A DNA stretch of 64,000 bases from an uncultured Clostridia bacterium (GCA_948466345.1 CAOKAC010000005.1:134406-198405); one strand, 5' to 3'; numbered from the stretch's first letter, positions 36,808 through 46,254 are shown. The notes: generated from the sequence alone by a model not told the origin. Made by a program: numbers and translations.

Positions 36808-36836
36808 TTGATTATGTATAACTAATATGGTACAAT
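36808..36836 (+). promoter_or_regulatory. Promoter of DUF4838/dockerin gene 3
   Basis: TTGATT (36808-36813), 17 bases, TACAAT (36831-36836). Confidence 0.7.
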
Positions 36837-36884
36837 AAACACAGATATACGATAAACTCGTCTATTAATGCAAGGAGAAACCAA

Positions 36885-39062
36885 ATGAAAAAAGCATTAT
36901 CACTGGTGCTGTTGCTATCGATGCTGGCAGGTATGCTTAGTATCGGTGCTGCGGCAGGAATGGTAGTAGATGACACTTTCACTTTGGGCGACGTGAATGG
37001 GGATGGGGTTGCCGATCCTACGGACGCGCTGGAAGTGGCTCGCTATCTAGCAGATGTGGAGGGCGTAAATGTAATACGGGACGCTGCGGACATGGACGCG
37101 GACGGCCAGGTAAGCGCATATGACGCACTTCAGTTTAAAATGTGTATAGCCGGCGCGAAAGATTGGTCTGACTACGAGATTACTGAAGGATACGGCCAAG
37201 CGCTGTATAACTTTACCATTGCAGGCAATTCGATTACTACATATTGCATCGTTGTGCCCGAGGGAACAGATTCTGAAACCAGCAATCTGTACTATGGTGC
37301 AGATATGCTGCGCAAGTATACTCGGATGGCAACGGGACACAATATGGAAATCTGCTTTGGTACGCCTAAAACAGAAAATGCCGTCTACTTCCATCAGGAA
37401 GATGAGACCGGCGAGCTTGGCATTGAAGGCTACATCTATGAAGTGAAGGATGGACAACTGCATATCTATGGTACCCGCAGAGGTAATATGTATGCTGCCT
37501 ATGATATTTTAGAAGAGTATCTGGGCTATCGATTCTTCAGTACCAAGGAATACCGCGCATATAAGAGCCGTACCTCCGACATTGCAGAGGGTACATATTT
37601 CAAGAAGATTCCTGAACTTGTTTTCCGTATGGCAAGACAGACAGCTGCAGAAAACAATGAAGAATTTGCGTTCCCGCGCAGACTGAACGGACGTGGATCT
37701 GCATTTTCGGATGATGATCGTCATGGTACGCTGACGGGCGCGCACTTTATCAATGCCCATTCTTTTGGCTATTACTACAGAATGGCTACTGGTCCGGAAG
37801 ATGCGCCTACTTTGCAGGAACGTTATCAGCAGGGCATACAGAGAGATGAGTATTCATGGCAGCCTTGCATGACCGGTGAAGAGTCCTATAATCAGATGTT
37901 CACTGGCTTGAAGTTGACTCTGGATATGATTTTTGTTGAATGGGCACAAGGTACGAATAGACCGAGCCATGTATTCCGGAAGGGTACATCTTCCATGTCT
38001 TTCTCTATCTGTGATAACATCAAGGGATATTGTAAGTGTGCAGACTGTGCTACAATCTATGAGACAGATGGCTACGCAGGTGGAAGCGTATATATTGCCA
38101 ACCGTGCTGTGAAGGATATACAGCAGTATTATCCGGGAATGAAATTGTATTTTATCATATATGATCATATCATTCCTCAAACAATTTTCCCAGACGAGGA
38201 TCTGATCGTATTGTTCTGTGGAACCGGTTGCAATAACCACTTTATTGGCAGCGGTGAATGCGGAGATAATGTTACTACTCTTGGCGGAAACAACACCTAT
38301 GATGAAAAAGCATTGAAAGCGTGGGGAGATATTTGCCGAGATACAGGTGCAGAACTGTGGTTCTGGTATTACCCTGTAACTTATCACTACTATCTGGTGG
38401 GCTGTCCTAATATCATAAACCTGTACTATGATTACAACTATCTGATCAATGAGTGTGGTGTCAGCGGCATATTCTACGAAGGTGGCGGTACGGAGTATAA
38501 CTTTGAAACCTTGAAGGAATATCTTGCGATTCGTCTGAACTGGGATCCCGAAATGACGGAAGAAGAGTTCTATGGTCACATAATGGAATATCTGTATCTG
38601 CAATATGGTGACGGCAATGAAGAGCTGTTTGACTTCATTATGATGCAGAATGAGGCGGGTGATTTGGCAGGATGCTTTATCAATAACTATGACCGGCCCC
38701 GCCAGATGTATAATTTTGAGTATATCGACAAGAACTATGAGGAAATGCGGGCCCTGCTGACAGCAGCATTGGAAAAAGCCCAGACAGATGAACAGCGTGA
38801 TAGAATTGAAACGTTGATTGCATGTTTTGATTTCCTTGGGCTGTCTTGTGTGCATCACCGCTACTATAAGGGAAATAATGAAGAACTTCGGCAGTTGTAT
38901 ATGGAACGGTATGACAATATGTACAACTATATCAAGGATAATGGTATGGAGATATTCTCGGCAGATGAGCCGTATTCGCTGCCTAGCAGTATCAGTTACA
39001 TAGAAGACCCGATGTTCCAGTTCTATGGAGAAGAAAGAGACGGTGTTACCAGATACCCGTAA
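36885..39062 (+). CDS. Secreted DUF4838-like protein with N-terminal dockerin, paralogue 3
   Basis: A 725-residue protein with a signal peptide (MKKALSLVLLLSMLAGMLSI), a dockerin at about residues 29-90 (LGDVNGDGVADPTDALEVARYL; DMDADGQVSAYDALQFKMCI) and a DUF4838-like body with GTRRGNMYAAYDILEEYLGYRFF, CKCADC near residue 382, GTGCNNHFIGSGECGDN, FWYYPVTYHYYLVGCPNI and YEGGGTEYNFETLK. It ends EERDGVTRYP like paralogue 2. The likely role is a cohesin-bound extracellular glycan-related protein; the reaction is unknown. Confidence 0.85.
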   Translation: MKKALSLVLLLSMLAGMLSIGAAAGMVVDDTFTLGDVNGDGVADPTDALEVARYLADVEGVNVIRDAADMDADGQVSAYDALQFKMCIAGAKDWSDYEITEGYGQALYNFTIAGNSITTYCIVVPEGTDSETSNLYYGADMLRKYTRMATGHNMEICFGTPKTENAVYFHQEDETGELGIEGYIYEVKDGQLHIYGTRRGNMYAAYDILEEYLGYRFFSTKEYRAYKSRTSDIAEGTYFKKIPELVFRMARQTAAENNEEFAFPRRLNGRGSAFSDDDRHGTLTGAHFINAHSFGYYYRMATGPEDAPTLQERYQQGIQRDEYSWQPCMTGEESYNQMFTGLKLTLDMIFVEWAQGTNRPSHVFRKGTSSMSFSICDNIKGYCKCADCATIYETDGYAGGSVYIANRAVKDIQQYYPGMKLYFIIYDHIIPQTIFPDEDLIVLFCGTGCNNHFIGSGECGDNVTTLGGNNTYDEKALKAWGDICRDTGAELWFWYYPVTYHYYLVGCPNIINLYYDYNYLINECGVSGIFYEGGGTEYNFETLKEYLAIRLNWDPEMTEEEFYGHIMEYLYLQYGDGNEELFDFIMMQNEAGDLAGCFINNYDRPRQMYNFEYIDKNYEEMRALLTAALEKAQTDEQRDRIETLIACFDFLGLSCVHHRYYKGNNEELRQLYMERYDNMYNYIKDNGMEIFSADEPYSLPSSISYIEDPMFQFYGEERDGVTRYP

Positions 39063-39063
39063 C

Positions 39064-39113
39064 TTTTCGTATAAAAAAGACCCGCCTGCTGGCGGGTCTT
39101 TTTTATACGAAAA
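39064..39113. terminator. Long terminator after DUF4838 gene 3
   Basis: A perfect 23-bp inverted repeat (39064-39086 with 39091-39113) around the loop TGCT. The GC-rich core GACCCGCC/GGCGGGTC with T6 acts as intrinsic terminator on either strand. Confidence 0.9.
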
Positions 39114-39129
39114 AGCTTTAATAATTTAC

Positions 39130-39158
39130 TTGACTAAAGTAAAGAAGTGTGCTATACT
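39130..39158 (+). promoter_or_regulatory. Upstream promoter of the his operon (P1)
   Basis: TTGACT (39130-39135), 17 bases, TATACT (39153-39158), roughly 165 bases before hisZ. Confidence 0.65.
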
Positions 39159-39174
39159 TAGTAAAGAGAGATGC

Positions 39175-39203
39175 TTGCGGAAGTTTTTTGTATATGGTAT
39201 AAT
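39175..39203 (+). promoter_or_regulatory. Second promoter of the his operon (P2)
   Basis: TTGCGG (39175-39180), 17 bases, TATAAT (39198-39203). It is followed by an imperfect inverted repeat (GGAAAGTTT...TAAACTTCC) at 39207-39231, a possible operator. No T-box or His-codon leader peptide is seen. Confidence 0.65.
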
Positions 39204-39322
39204 AAAGGAAAGTTTTATTATGTAAACTTCCACACTTTTATTTTTGCATGATAAGTGGTTGCAAAATAAGTTTTGCAGCTTGCTTTACTCTATAAAAGAT
39301 TAAAAAAGAATGGAGACCTTAC

Positions 39323-40447
39323 ATGACAATTTTAGGTTTATTGCGTGAGGAAGAAAAATATATTTTAAAAATGCGGCGCCTGTATGAACTGTACGGATAC
39401 AAAAAATATAAGATGAACAAATTTGAACATTATGATTTGTATTTGGAAAACAAAAGCTTTCTTTCCAGTAGTAATATTCTCACTTTTACAGATGCTGGCG
39501 GAACATTGCTTGCGCTAAAACCGGATATTACACTCTCTATCGTAAAAAATGCTCCAGAGTCTTTTTCTGAACCAGAAAAGGTATATTATTGTGAGAATGT
39601 CTATCGCAGTACAGATCAGTCCGGTGGAATCCAGGAGATCCTGCAGGTGGGCATTGAGTATATTGGAGAAATGGATACATATGCTCAAGCGGAAGTATTG
39701 GCCTTGGCGGCGAAAAGCCTTCGTGAAATTTCATCCAGTTCCGTTATTGGTATCAGTCATATGGGCTTGGTAACGGCACTTTTGGATCAGGCAAACTTAG
39801 AGGGAGTGGCCAGACGGGAAGTGCTGCGCTGTCTGGGAGAAAAGAATGTCCATGAGCTTCAAGCGATTTGTCGAGGAGAGGCGGTTGCAGAAAAAGATAT
39901 AAGCAAGCTTACATCCGTTGCAGAAGTTTATGGACCTTTGAAAGAGAGCCTTGCTACGCTGGCTGCGCTGCTTGCAGATACATCTGCCGGGGACCCCGCA
40001 CGCCAGGCTGTAGATGAGTTAGCGAAGTTATATCGAGTATTGGATGCAGTCGGCTGTGGCGCACAATTTGTATTGGACTTTTCGGTGACAAATGATATGG
40101 ATTACTACAACGGAGTTACCTTCCAGGGATTTGTGGATGGCATTCCCGCCCACGTGCTCTCTGGCGGACGATATGATACCCTTGTGAAAAAATTTGGTAA
40201 ACAAGCAGGTGCTATTGGCTTTGCAATTTATCCGAATCTTTTGGAACAGTTTGGTGAGGATATGCGGGATAACGACCTGGATGTATTAATTACATATGGC
40301 AGTGCAGATCCTGTCGCCGCCGCAGTAGAAGCCCAGAAATTGACCAATGAAGGCCTGCGGGTACGCGTGCAGAAAGATAAGACTGGTACTGTTCGCTATA
40401 AAAAACATATGTGTATGGATGAGACAAAGGGAGGAGGCGTTGTATGA
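39323..40447 (+). CDS. hisZ: ATP phosphoribosyltransferase regulatory subunit HisZ
   Basis: This 374-residue protein is a histidyl-tRNA-synthetase paralogue: the class II core reads FTDAGGTLLALKPDITLSIVK and VYYCENVYRSTD, and near the end DYYNGVTFQGFVDGIPAHVLSGGRYDTLVKKFG. It lacks the anticodon-binding domain of HisS. HisZ pairs with the short form of HisG and is needed for its activity and for histidine feedback. The short hisG follows with an ATGA overlap, which confirms the call. Confidence 0.92.
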   Translation: MTILGLLREEEKYILKMRRLYELYGYKKYKMNKFEHYDLYLENKSFLSSSNILTFTDAGGTLLALKPDITLSIVKNAPESFSEPEKVYYCENVYRSTDQSGGIQEILQVGIEYIGEMDTYAQAEVLALAAKSLREISSSSVIGISHMGLVTALLDQANLEGVARREVLRCLGEKNVHELQAICRGEAVAEKDISKLTSVAEVYGPLKESLATLAALLADTSAGDPARQAVDELAKLYRVLDAVGCGAQFVLDFSVTNDMDYYNGVTFQGFVDGIPAHVLSGGRYDTLVKKFGKQAGAIGFAIYPNLLEQFGEDMRDNDLDVLITYGSADPVAAAVEAQKLTNEGLRVRVQKDKTGTVRYKKHMCMDETKGGGVV

Positions 40448-41079
40448 GAAAGTTGAATATTGCTCTCCCTAAGGGAAGGCTTGGAGAAAAAGCATATAAA
40501 ATTTTTGCAAACATTGGATATGGATGCCCGGAAATTTTGGAGGACAGCCGAAAACTTATTTTTGAAAATTCAGAAAACGGTGTTTGTTATTTTTGGGCTA
40601 AACCCTCTGATGTGGCTATTTATGTGGAACGCGGCGCCGCCGATGTAGGTATTGTCGGCAAAGATATCCTGCTGGAAGGTGGCCATGATGTATATGAATT
40701 GGCCGACCTGCAGATGGGAAAATGCAGAATGGCTGTAGCTGGTAAAAAGGGGATGCAGCCCAGCGGCGAAAGGACAATTCGCGTTGCAACAAAGTTCCCC
40801 CATATTGCAAGGGATTTTTACGATAAAAAAGGCTTGGATATTGACATCATCAAACTGAATGGGTCTATTGAAATTGCACCTCTTTTGGGACTATCCGACG
40901 TAATCGTAGATATTGTAGAAACGGGCAAAACTTTGTATGAAAATAATTTGGAACCCTATGAAACCATTGTGCCAATCAGCGCGCGTTTGGTAGTCAACAA
41001 AGCAAGCTTTCAATTTAAAAATGCTGAAATTCTTGCTATGACAGAAAAAATTCAAAAGGCGATTGCAGAAAGGGAATAA
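40444..41079 (+). CDS. hisG: ATP phosphoribosyltransferase catalytic subunit (short form)
   Basis: At 211 residues this is the short HisG that lacks the C-terminal regulatory domain. It catalyses the first step of histidine synthesis (ATP + PRPP). Signatures: IALPKGRLGEKAYKIF, DVAIYVERGAADVGIVGKDIL, and the PRPP loop LNGSIEIAPLLGLSDVIVDIVETGKTL. It overlaps hisZ by four bases and is three bases from hisD. Confidence 0.96.
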   Translation: MRKLNIALPKGRLGEKAYKIFANIGYGCPEILEDSRKLIFENSENGVCYFWAKPSDVAIYVERGAADVGIVGKDILLEGGHDVYELADLQMGKCRMAVAGKKGMQPSGERTIRVATKFPHIARDFYDKKGLDIDIIKLNGSIEIAPLLGLSDVIVDIVETGKTLYENNLEPYETIVPISARLVVNKASFQFKNAEILAMTEKIQKAIAERE

Positions 41080-41082
41080 AGA

Positions 41083-42369
41083 ATGATACGCATTATGGAA
41101 TACGCTCAGTGCGCAGGGGAAATTCTCAACCGCAGCGTTCGGACAGTAGATCCGTCAGTAGAGCGCGTTGTAACGGAGATCATTCAAAATGTGCAGACGG
41201 ATGGAGACACCGCCTTGCTGACATATACAGAGAAGTTTGACGGGGCAAGTCTGGAGAGCCTTGCTGTCAGTGAACACGAGATTGAAGAAGCAGTAGCCGC
41301 TATGGATTCCAAGTATCTTCAGATTTTGCAGGAAGCGAAAGAACGAATCTGGGCTTTTCATGCCAATCAAAAGCGCAGCGGATTTGTTCTGACCGGGACT
41401 ACTGGAGAAGTACTTGGGCAGCGGGTGATACCTATGGAACGCGTGGGTCTGTATGTACCTGGCGGTACAGCAGCATATCCTTCTTCTGTGTTAATGAACT
41501 GCATTCCTGCTCAAATTGCCGGGGTAGAGGAAATCGTGATGGTAACCCCTCCAGGGCAGGATGGGAAAATCAATCCGGTAATACTCGCAGCGGCAAAAAT
41601 TGGCGGCGTACAGAAAATTTTTAAGGTTGGGGGTGCCCAGGCTGTGGCCGCACTTGCGTATGGTACACAGTCTGTTCCCAGAGTGGATAAAATCGTGGGT
41701 CCAGGAAACCGGTATGTAGCGGAGGCCAAACGCCAGGTTTTTGGCGTAGTGGCAATTGATATGATTGCCGGGCCAAGCGAAATATTAGTAATTGCCGATG
41801 GTGCGTCTAATCCGGTGTATGTGGCGGCGGACCTTCTGTCTCAGGCAGAGCACGATGTGTGTGCTTCGGCAGTTTTGGTTACGGACAGTAAAAAACTGGC
41901 GGAGCAGGTGTCCCAGGAATTGGAGCGACAGATTCCACTGCTGGAGAGAGAGGATATTGCACGCCGATCTATTGATGACAACGGGAAAATTATCATTGCG
42001 GACTCTATCTGTCAAGCAGTAGAAATTTCTAACGCCCTGGCACCGGAACATTTGGAGATTTGTACAGATGCACCCTTTGATTATCTTGGTCGGATAAAGC
42101 ATGCAGGAAGTGTGTTCCTCGGAAGATATTGCCCTGAGGCGTTAGGCGATTATTTTGCAGGACCCAATCATACCCTTCCTACCAGTGGAACCGCTCGTTT
42201 TTCCAGCCCTTTGTCTGTAGATGATTTTGTAAAGAAAACGCAGTTCACCTATTATACAAAGGAAGCCCTGGAGCCTGTTTTCGAAAAGGTCGGATATTTT
42301 GCAGATCAGGAGGGGCTTGGTGCCCATGCGAACTCTGCACGCATTCGTTTTGCAGAAGATCAGAAATAA
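41083..42369 (+). CDS. hisD: Histidinol dehydrogenase
   Basis: A 428-residue zinc enzyme that performs the last two oxidations, histidinol to histidine. Present are MERVGLYVPGGTAAYPSSVLMN, VDKIVGPGNRYVAEAKRQVFG, DMIAGPSEILVIAD, LLSQAEHDVCASAVLVT and NHTLPTSGTARFSSPLSVDDFVKK, all diagnostic. Length is standard. It is close-packed in the operon between hisG and hisC. Confidence 0.97.
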   Translation: MIRIMEYAQCAGEILNRSVRTVDPSVERVVTEIIQNVQTDGDTALLTYTEKFDGASLESLAVSEHEIEEAVAAMDSKYLQILQEAKERIWAFHANQKRSGFVLTGTTGEVLGQRVIPMERVGLYVPGGTAAYPSSVLMNCIPAQIAGVEEIVMVTPPGQDGKINPVILAAAKIGGVQKIFKVGGAQAVAALAYGTQSVPRVDKIVGPGNRYVAEAKRQVFGVVAIDMIAGPSEILVIADGASNPVYVAADLLSQAEHDVCASAVLVTDSKKLAEQVSQELERQIPLLEREDIARRSIDDNGKIIIADSICQAVEISNALAPEHLEICTDAPFDYLGRIKHAGSVFLGRYCPEALGDYFAGPNHTLPTSGTARFSSPLSVDDFVKKTQFTYYTKEALEPVFEKVGYFADQEGLGAHANSARIRFAEDQK

Positions 42370-42382
42370 AAGTTGAGGAAGC

Positions 42383-43441
42383 ATGAGCAAATTTTTAAGC
42401 AAGCGTTTTGCTGCGTTGGAACCGTATACACCGGGAGAGCAGCCCCAAGACCGGGCATATATCAAACTCAATACGAACGAATCTCCGTATCCCCCATCCC
42501 CACAAGTGCTTGAGGCGGTAAATCAGGAGCAGGTGTCCTTTTTAAATCTGTATCCGGATCCCACTTGCCGTATGCTGCGGGAAAAGCTTGCGGATACGTA
42601 TGGCGTTGAAGCGAAAAATGTGTTTGTTACCAATGGATCAGACGACATTCTCAATATGGCGTTTATGGCTTTTTGTGATCGGGAGCATGGAATTGCATTT
42701 CCGGATATCACATATGGCTTTTATTCCGTATATGGACAGCTTCACGGTGTTCCATGCCGTGTAATTCCACTGACGGAGGACTACTGCGTTCATGTGCCGG
42801 ATTATGAAAATATCGGAATGCATATTGTAATTGCCAATCCCAACGCTCCTACAGGAATTGCACTTCCATTAAATGCAATTGAAAAAATCGTTCGGAGTAA
42901 TCCAGAGCATGTGGTTATGATTGATGAAGCCTATGTAGATTTTGGAGCAGACTCCGCTTTGTCTCTGGTGGGATGTTATGACAATTTGTTGGTAATACGT
43001 ACGTATTCTAAGTCCCGTTCTTTGGCGGGTGCCCGTCTGGGATTTGCTATAGGCAGTAGGGAATTGATTCAGGACTTAGAGCGGATCAAATACTGTATGA
43101 ATCCCTATGATGTAAACCGACTTACACAAATTGCTGGAATTGCATGTTTGGAGTCGGGTGCATATTATAAGACGAATGTAGAAAATATTGTGCAAGTACG
43201 GGAATATACGATCAATGCTTTGAAAGATAGAGGATTTGTGGTACTGCCGTCAAATGCCAATTTTGTATTTGCAAGAAAGCCGGGAACAGAAGGAGAAGCG
43301 ATTTACCAGCAGCTGCGGGCTGGTGGTGTTTTAGTTCGCTGGTTTAGTGGGGCGCGTATACGAGACTTTGTTCGGATTACCATTGGGACAAGGGAACAGA
43401 TGGACAAGATGCTGTCTGTTCTAGACAATAAAAGAAGTTAA
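42383..43441 (+). CDS. hisC: Histidinol-phosphate aminotransferase
   Basis: This 352-residue PLP enzyme of aminotransferase class I/II has IKLNTNESPYPPSP at the N-terminus, FVTNGSDDILNMAF, IANPNAPTGIA, VVMIDEAYVDFG, and the PLP-lysine region RTYSKSRSLAGARLGFAIG. It transaminates imidazole-acetol phosphate to histidinol phosphate. It lies 13 bases after hisD. Confidence 0.96.
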   Translation: MSKFLSKRFAALEPYTPGEQPQDRAYIKLNTNESPYPPSPQVLEAVNQEQVSFLNLYPDPTCRMLREKLADTYGVEAKNVFVTNGSDDILNMAFMAFCDREHGIAFPDITYGFYSVYGQLHGVPCRVIPLTEDYCVHVPDYENIGMHIVIANPNAPTGIALPLNAIEKIVRSNPEHVVMIDEAYVDFGADSALSLVGCYDNLLVIRTYSKSRSLAGARLGFAIGSRELIQDLERIKYCMNPYDVNRLTQIAGIACLESGAYYKTNVENIVQVREYTINALKDRGFVVLPSNANFVFARKPGTEGEAIYQQLRAGGVLVRWFSGARIRDFVRITIGTREQMDKMLSVLDNKRS

Positions 43442-43500
43442 GTTTAAAAGATAAGTACGGCATAGACATGCAGATACTAAGGAAGGTATGGTCATAAAAA

Positions 43501-44088
43501 ATGCGCGTTGGAGAAATTAGCAGAAAAACAAAAGAAACGGATATCCGGTTAAAGCTATGTTTAGATGGCACGGGCCAGACACAGATCGATACAGGCGTGG
43601 GCTTTTTGGATCACATGCTTACTTTGTTTGCTGCCCATGGTCGGTTTGATCTGCATCTTACTTGCCAAGGAGATTTGCAGGTAGACTGCCACCATACGGT
43701 GGAGGATATCGGCATCTGTCTAGGTAGGGCCTTTGGCGAAGCGCTGGGAGATATGGCAGGTATTTATCGTTATGGGAATATTACACTTCCTATGGATGAA
43801 GCGCTTATCTTATGCGCCGCTGATTTTTCGGGACGTGCACATCTTTCTTATACAGTACAATTGCGTGCAAAAAAAGTAGGTTTGTTTGATACGGAATTGG
43901 TACAGGAGTTTTTGCTTGCGTTCGTGCGTAGCGCTGGATTAACACTTCATGTACAGCAGTTGGCTGGTTCCAATACACATCATATTATTGAAGGGATTTT
44001 TAAAGCGCTAGGCCGCACCCTGCGTCGCTGTGTTGCAGCAGACCCCCAAATGGTTGGAGAGATTCCTTCTACCAAAGGAGTGCTATGA
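43501..44088 (+). CDS. hisB: Imidazoleglycerol-phosphate dehydratase
   Basis: The 195-residue monofunctional dehydratase has the metal-binding signatures TGVGFLDHMLTLFAAHGRFDL, DCHHTVEDIGICLGRAFGEALG and NTHHIIEGIFKALGRTLR. The phosphatase domain seen in enteric HisB is absent; that activity is supplied by the PHP protein at the end of the operon. The stop (TGA 44086-44088) is one base before the hisH start. Confidence 0.97.
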   Translation: MRVGEISRKTKETDIRLKLCLDGTGQTQIDTGVGFLDHMLTLFAAHGRFDLHLTCQGDLQVDCHHTVEDIGICLGRAFGEALGDMAGIYRYGNITLPMDEALILCAADFSGRAHLSYTVQLRAKKVGLFDTELVQEFLLAFVRSAGLTLHVQQLAGSNTHHIIEGIFKALGRTLRRCVAADPQMVGEIPSTKGVL

Positions 44089-44089
44089 G

Positions 44090-44707
44090 ATGATCGCCAT
44101 TGTAGATTATGGAGTGGGAAATTTATTTTCTTTAAAATCGTCATTTGCCTATATTGGAGTAGAAGCAATTGTAACTGGAGAACGGCAGCGTATTGAATCA
44201 TGTGATCGAATTATTTTGCCAGGAGTGGGCGCTTTTGGAGATGCGGTACAAAAGTTGCGTGAGGCAGGTTTGGATCAGGTAGTGATTCGTGAAGCGGAGA
44301 AAGGGAAACCGCTGCTGGGCATCTGTTTAGGTATGCAACTGCTTTTTGACAAAAGCCTAGAATATGGTGAGCATACGGGACTTGGGCTGATTCCTGGAAA
44401 AATTGTTCCTATGCGTGGCGTTGTGCCGGATACATATAAAGTGCCGCATATTGGTTGGAATGCACTGCATTTTCCAAAAGGGAAGCCATGCAGTCCCTTG
44501 TTTAAAAATATTCAGGAAGGGGATCATGTATATTTTGTGCACTCCTATTATGCAGCTGAGTGTGATCCTTGGATCAGCGCGCAAACAGAATATGGTACGC
44601 TTGTGACGGCTGCAGCAGAAAATAAAAATGTGTTTGGCACCCAATTTCATCCGGAAAAAAGCGGAGCGGTGGGGCTAAAGATACTAAAAGCATTTTGTGA
44701 AATTTAA
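44090..44707 (+). CDS. hisH: Imidazole glycerol phosphate synthase, glutaminase subunit
   Basis: A class I glutamine amidotransferase of 205 residues, beginning MIAIVDYGVGNLFSLKSSF. The nucleophile cysteine is in LLGICLGMQLLFD, and the His-Glu pair is in FGTQFHPEKSG. It supplies ammonia to HisF. ATG 44090 has AAAGGAG at 44074-44080; longer in-frame readings overlap hisB. Confidence 0.96.
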   Translation: MIAIVDYGVGNLFSLKSSFAYIGVEAIVTGERQRIESCDRIILPGVGAFGDAVQKLREAGLDQVVIREAEKGKPLLGICLGMQLLFDKSLEYGEHTGLGLIPGKIVPMRGVVPDTYKVPHIGWNALHFPKGKPCSPLFKNIQEGDHVYFVHSYYAAECDPWISAQTEYGTLVTAAAENKNVFGTQFHPEKSGAVGLKILKAFCEI

Positions 44708-44727
44708 TAGGATATGGAGAGAAAAGC

Positions 44728-45450
44728 ATGAATCTATTTCCGGCAATTGACTTATATGAGGGGAAAGCAGTTCGCCTGGTAAAAGGGGACTACGCTCAGA
44801 TGACCGTTTACAGTGAGCATCCGGAGGAACTTGGCATGGAGTTTTGTTGTGCCGGTGCACAGTACCTACATACGGTGGATTTGGAAGGAGCGAAGGATGG
44901 GACTACACCAAATTTGGCAGTGGTAGAAAAATTGGTGGAGACCAGTGGGTTGAAGGTACAGGTAGGCGGAGGTATCCGCAATCCGGAAATTGTGCACCGC
45001 TATTTAGACGCTGGTGTACATCGTGTAATTATAGGGACTGCTGCGGTGACCGACCCTTCGTTTTTGCAGAAGATGGTTGACAGATATGGCGAAAAAATTG
45101 CGGTAGGCGTAGATGTGCGGGATGGAATGGCGGCTATCCGCGGTTGGCAGGAGAAAAGTGCGCTGTCCTGTGATGCATTGTTTGGACGTCTGACTGAGGC
45201 AGGTGTACAGACGGTAATTTGCACAGATATTTCTAAGGACGGAATGCTTGCCGGACCTAATATGGAAATGTATAAAAACCTTTCGGAGAAATATTCCGTG
45301 CGCCTCATCGCTTCCGGTGGAGTTACTACGCTTGAAGACGTGAAAAAGCTGCGGGATATGCAATTATACGGGGCGATTTTAGGAAAAGCCATCTATACAG
45401 GCGCTATTGATTTGGCGGCGGCAGTGCTGGCTTGTCAGGGAGTGCTTTAA
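44728..45450 (+). CDS. hisA: ProFAR isomerase
   Basis: A 240-residue TIM barrel starting MNLFPAIDLYEGKAVRLVKGDY, with the HisA phosphate-binding motifs VQVGGGIRN, HRVIIGTAAVTDP, ICTDISKDGMLAGPNMEMY and LIASGGVTTLEDV. It isomerises ProFAR to PRFAR, the substrate of HisF. The protein is homologous to the next gene product, HisF, as usual. Spacing to hisF is 11 bases. Confidence 0.96.
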   Translation: MNLFPAIDLYEGKAVRLVKGDYAQMTVYSEHPEELGMEFCCAGAQYLHTVDLEGAKDGTTPNLAVVEKLVETSGLKVQVGGGIRNPEIVHRYLDAGVHRVIIGTAAVTDPSFLQKMVDRYGEKIAVGVDVRDGMAAIRGWQEKSALSCDALFGRLTEAGVQTVICTDISKDGMLAGPNMEMYKNLSEKYSVRLIASGGVTTLEDVKKLRDMQLYGAILGKAIYTGAIDLAAAVLACQGVL

Positions 45451-45461
45451 GGGAGTATGTG

Positions 45462-46220
45462 ATGATAACAAAACGGATTATTCCTTGCCTGGATGTACGA
45501 GACGGACGTGTAGTAAAAGGCGTCAATTTTTTAGATGTGAACGATGTATCCTCCCCTATCATGCTGGCGAAGCACTACAGTGAGGGGGGCGCGGATGAAT
45601 TGGTATTTTACGATATTACCGCATCCTTTGAAGGACGGAGGCTTTTTACAGATATTCTGACAGAGGTTGCCAGCCAAATTTTTATTCCCCTTACGGTAGG
45701 TGGAGGTATTAACACCATAGACGATTTTGATCGGGTTCTGAAGTGCGGCGCGGACAAGGTGAGCGTCAATTCCGGCGCTTTGCGGGATCCCGGCCTGATT
45801 CCTGCAGCAGCAAAAAAATATGGCGATCAGTGTGTGGTGCTTTCTGTAGATGTACGGCGTGTGGATGGCCGTTTTACCGTGTTTGCTAAAGGCGGCAGAG
45901 AAAACACTGGAATGGATGCCTTGGAGTGGATCCGGCAGGGCGTGGAAAACGGAGCGGGCGAAATTGTTCTGAATAGTATTGACACGGACGGCGTAAAGCG
46001 TGGTTTTGACTTGGAGATGTTGTCTGCCGTATGTGAACTGGTGGATGTACCGGTGATTGCTTCCGGCGGGGCTGGTTGTATGGAGGATTTTACTACCTTA
46101 TTTACGCAGGTACCTAAGGTGGATGCGGGGCTAGCTGCCTCTATCTTTCATTTTGGAGAAGTGTCTATCGGCGATTTGAAAAGAAAATTGCAGAAAGATG
46201 GAATTAATGTCCGCTTATAA
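45462..46220 (+). CDS. hisF: Imidazole glycerol phosphate synthase, cyclase subunit
   Basis: The 252-residue TIM barrel begins MITKRIIPCLDVRDGRVVKGVNF and holds ELVFYDITASFEGR (catalytic Asp), IPLTVGGGINTIDDF, NSIDTDGVKRGFDLEM and VIASGGAGCMEDF. It forms the synthase with HisH, yielding IGP and AICAR. ATG 45462 follows AAGGGAG at 45449; an in-frame start at 45432 overlaps hisA and is less likely. Confidence 0.97.
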   Translation: MITKRIIPCLDVRDGRVVKGVNFLDVNDVSSPIMLAKHYSEGGADELVFYDITASFEGRRLFTDILTEVASQIFIPLTVGGGINTIDDFDRVLKCGADKVSVNSGALRDPGLIPAAAKKYGDQCVVLSVDVRRVDGRFTVFAKGGRENTGMDALEWIRQGVENGAGEIVLNSIDTDGVKRGFDLEMLSAVCELVDVPVIASGGAGCMEDFTTLFTQVPKVDAGLAASIFHFGEVSIGDLKRKLQKDGINVRL

Positions 46221-46254
46221 TTAACAGAGATAGAATTTGGGAGGATAATTAAAA

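Noticed and set aside
39114..39322. His T-box or histidine-rich leader peptide before hisZ
   Set aside because: No T-box core (GGTGGxACCGCG) and no run of His codons was found; only two sigma-A promoters are seen.
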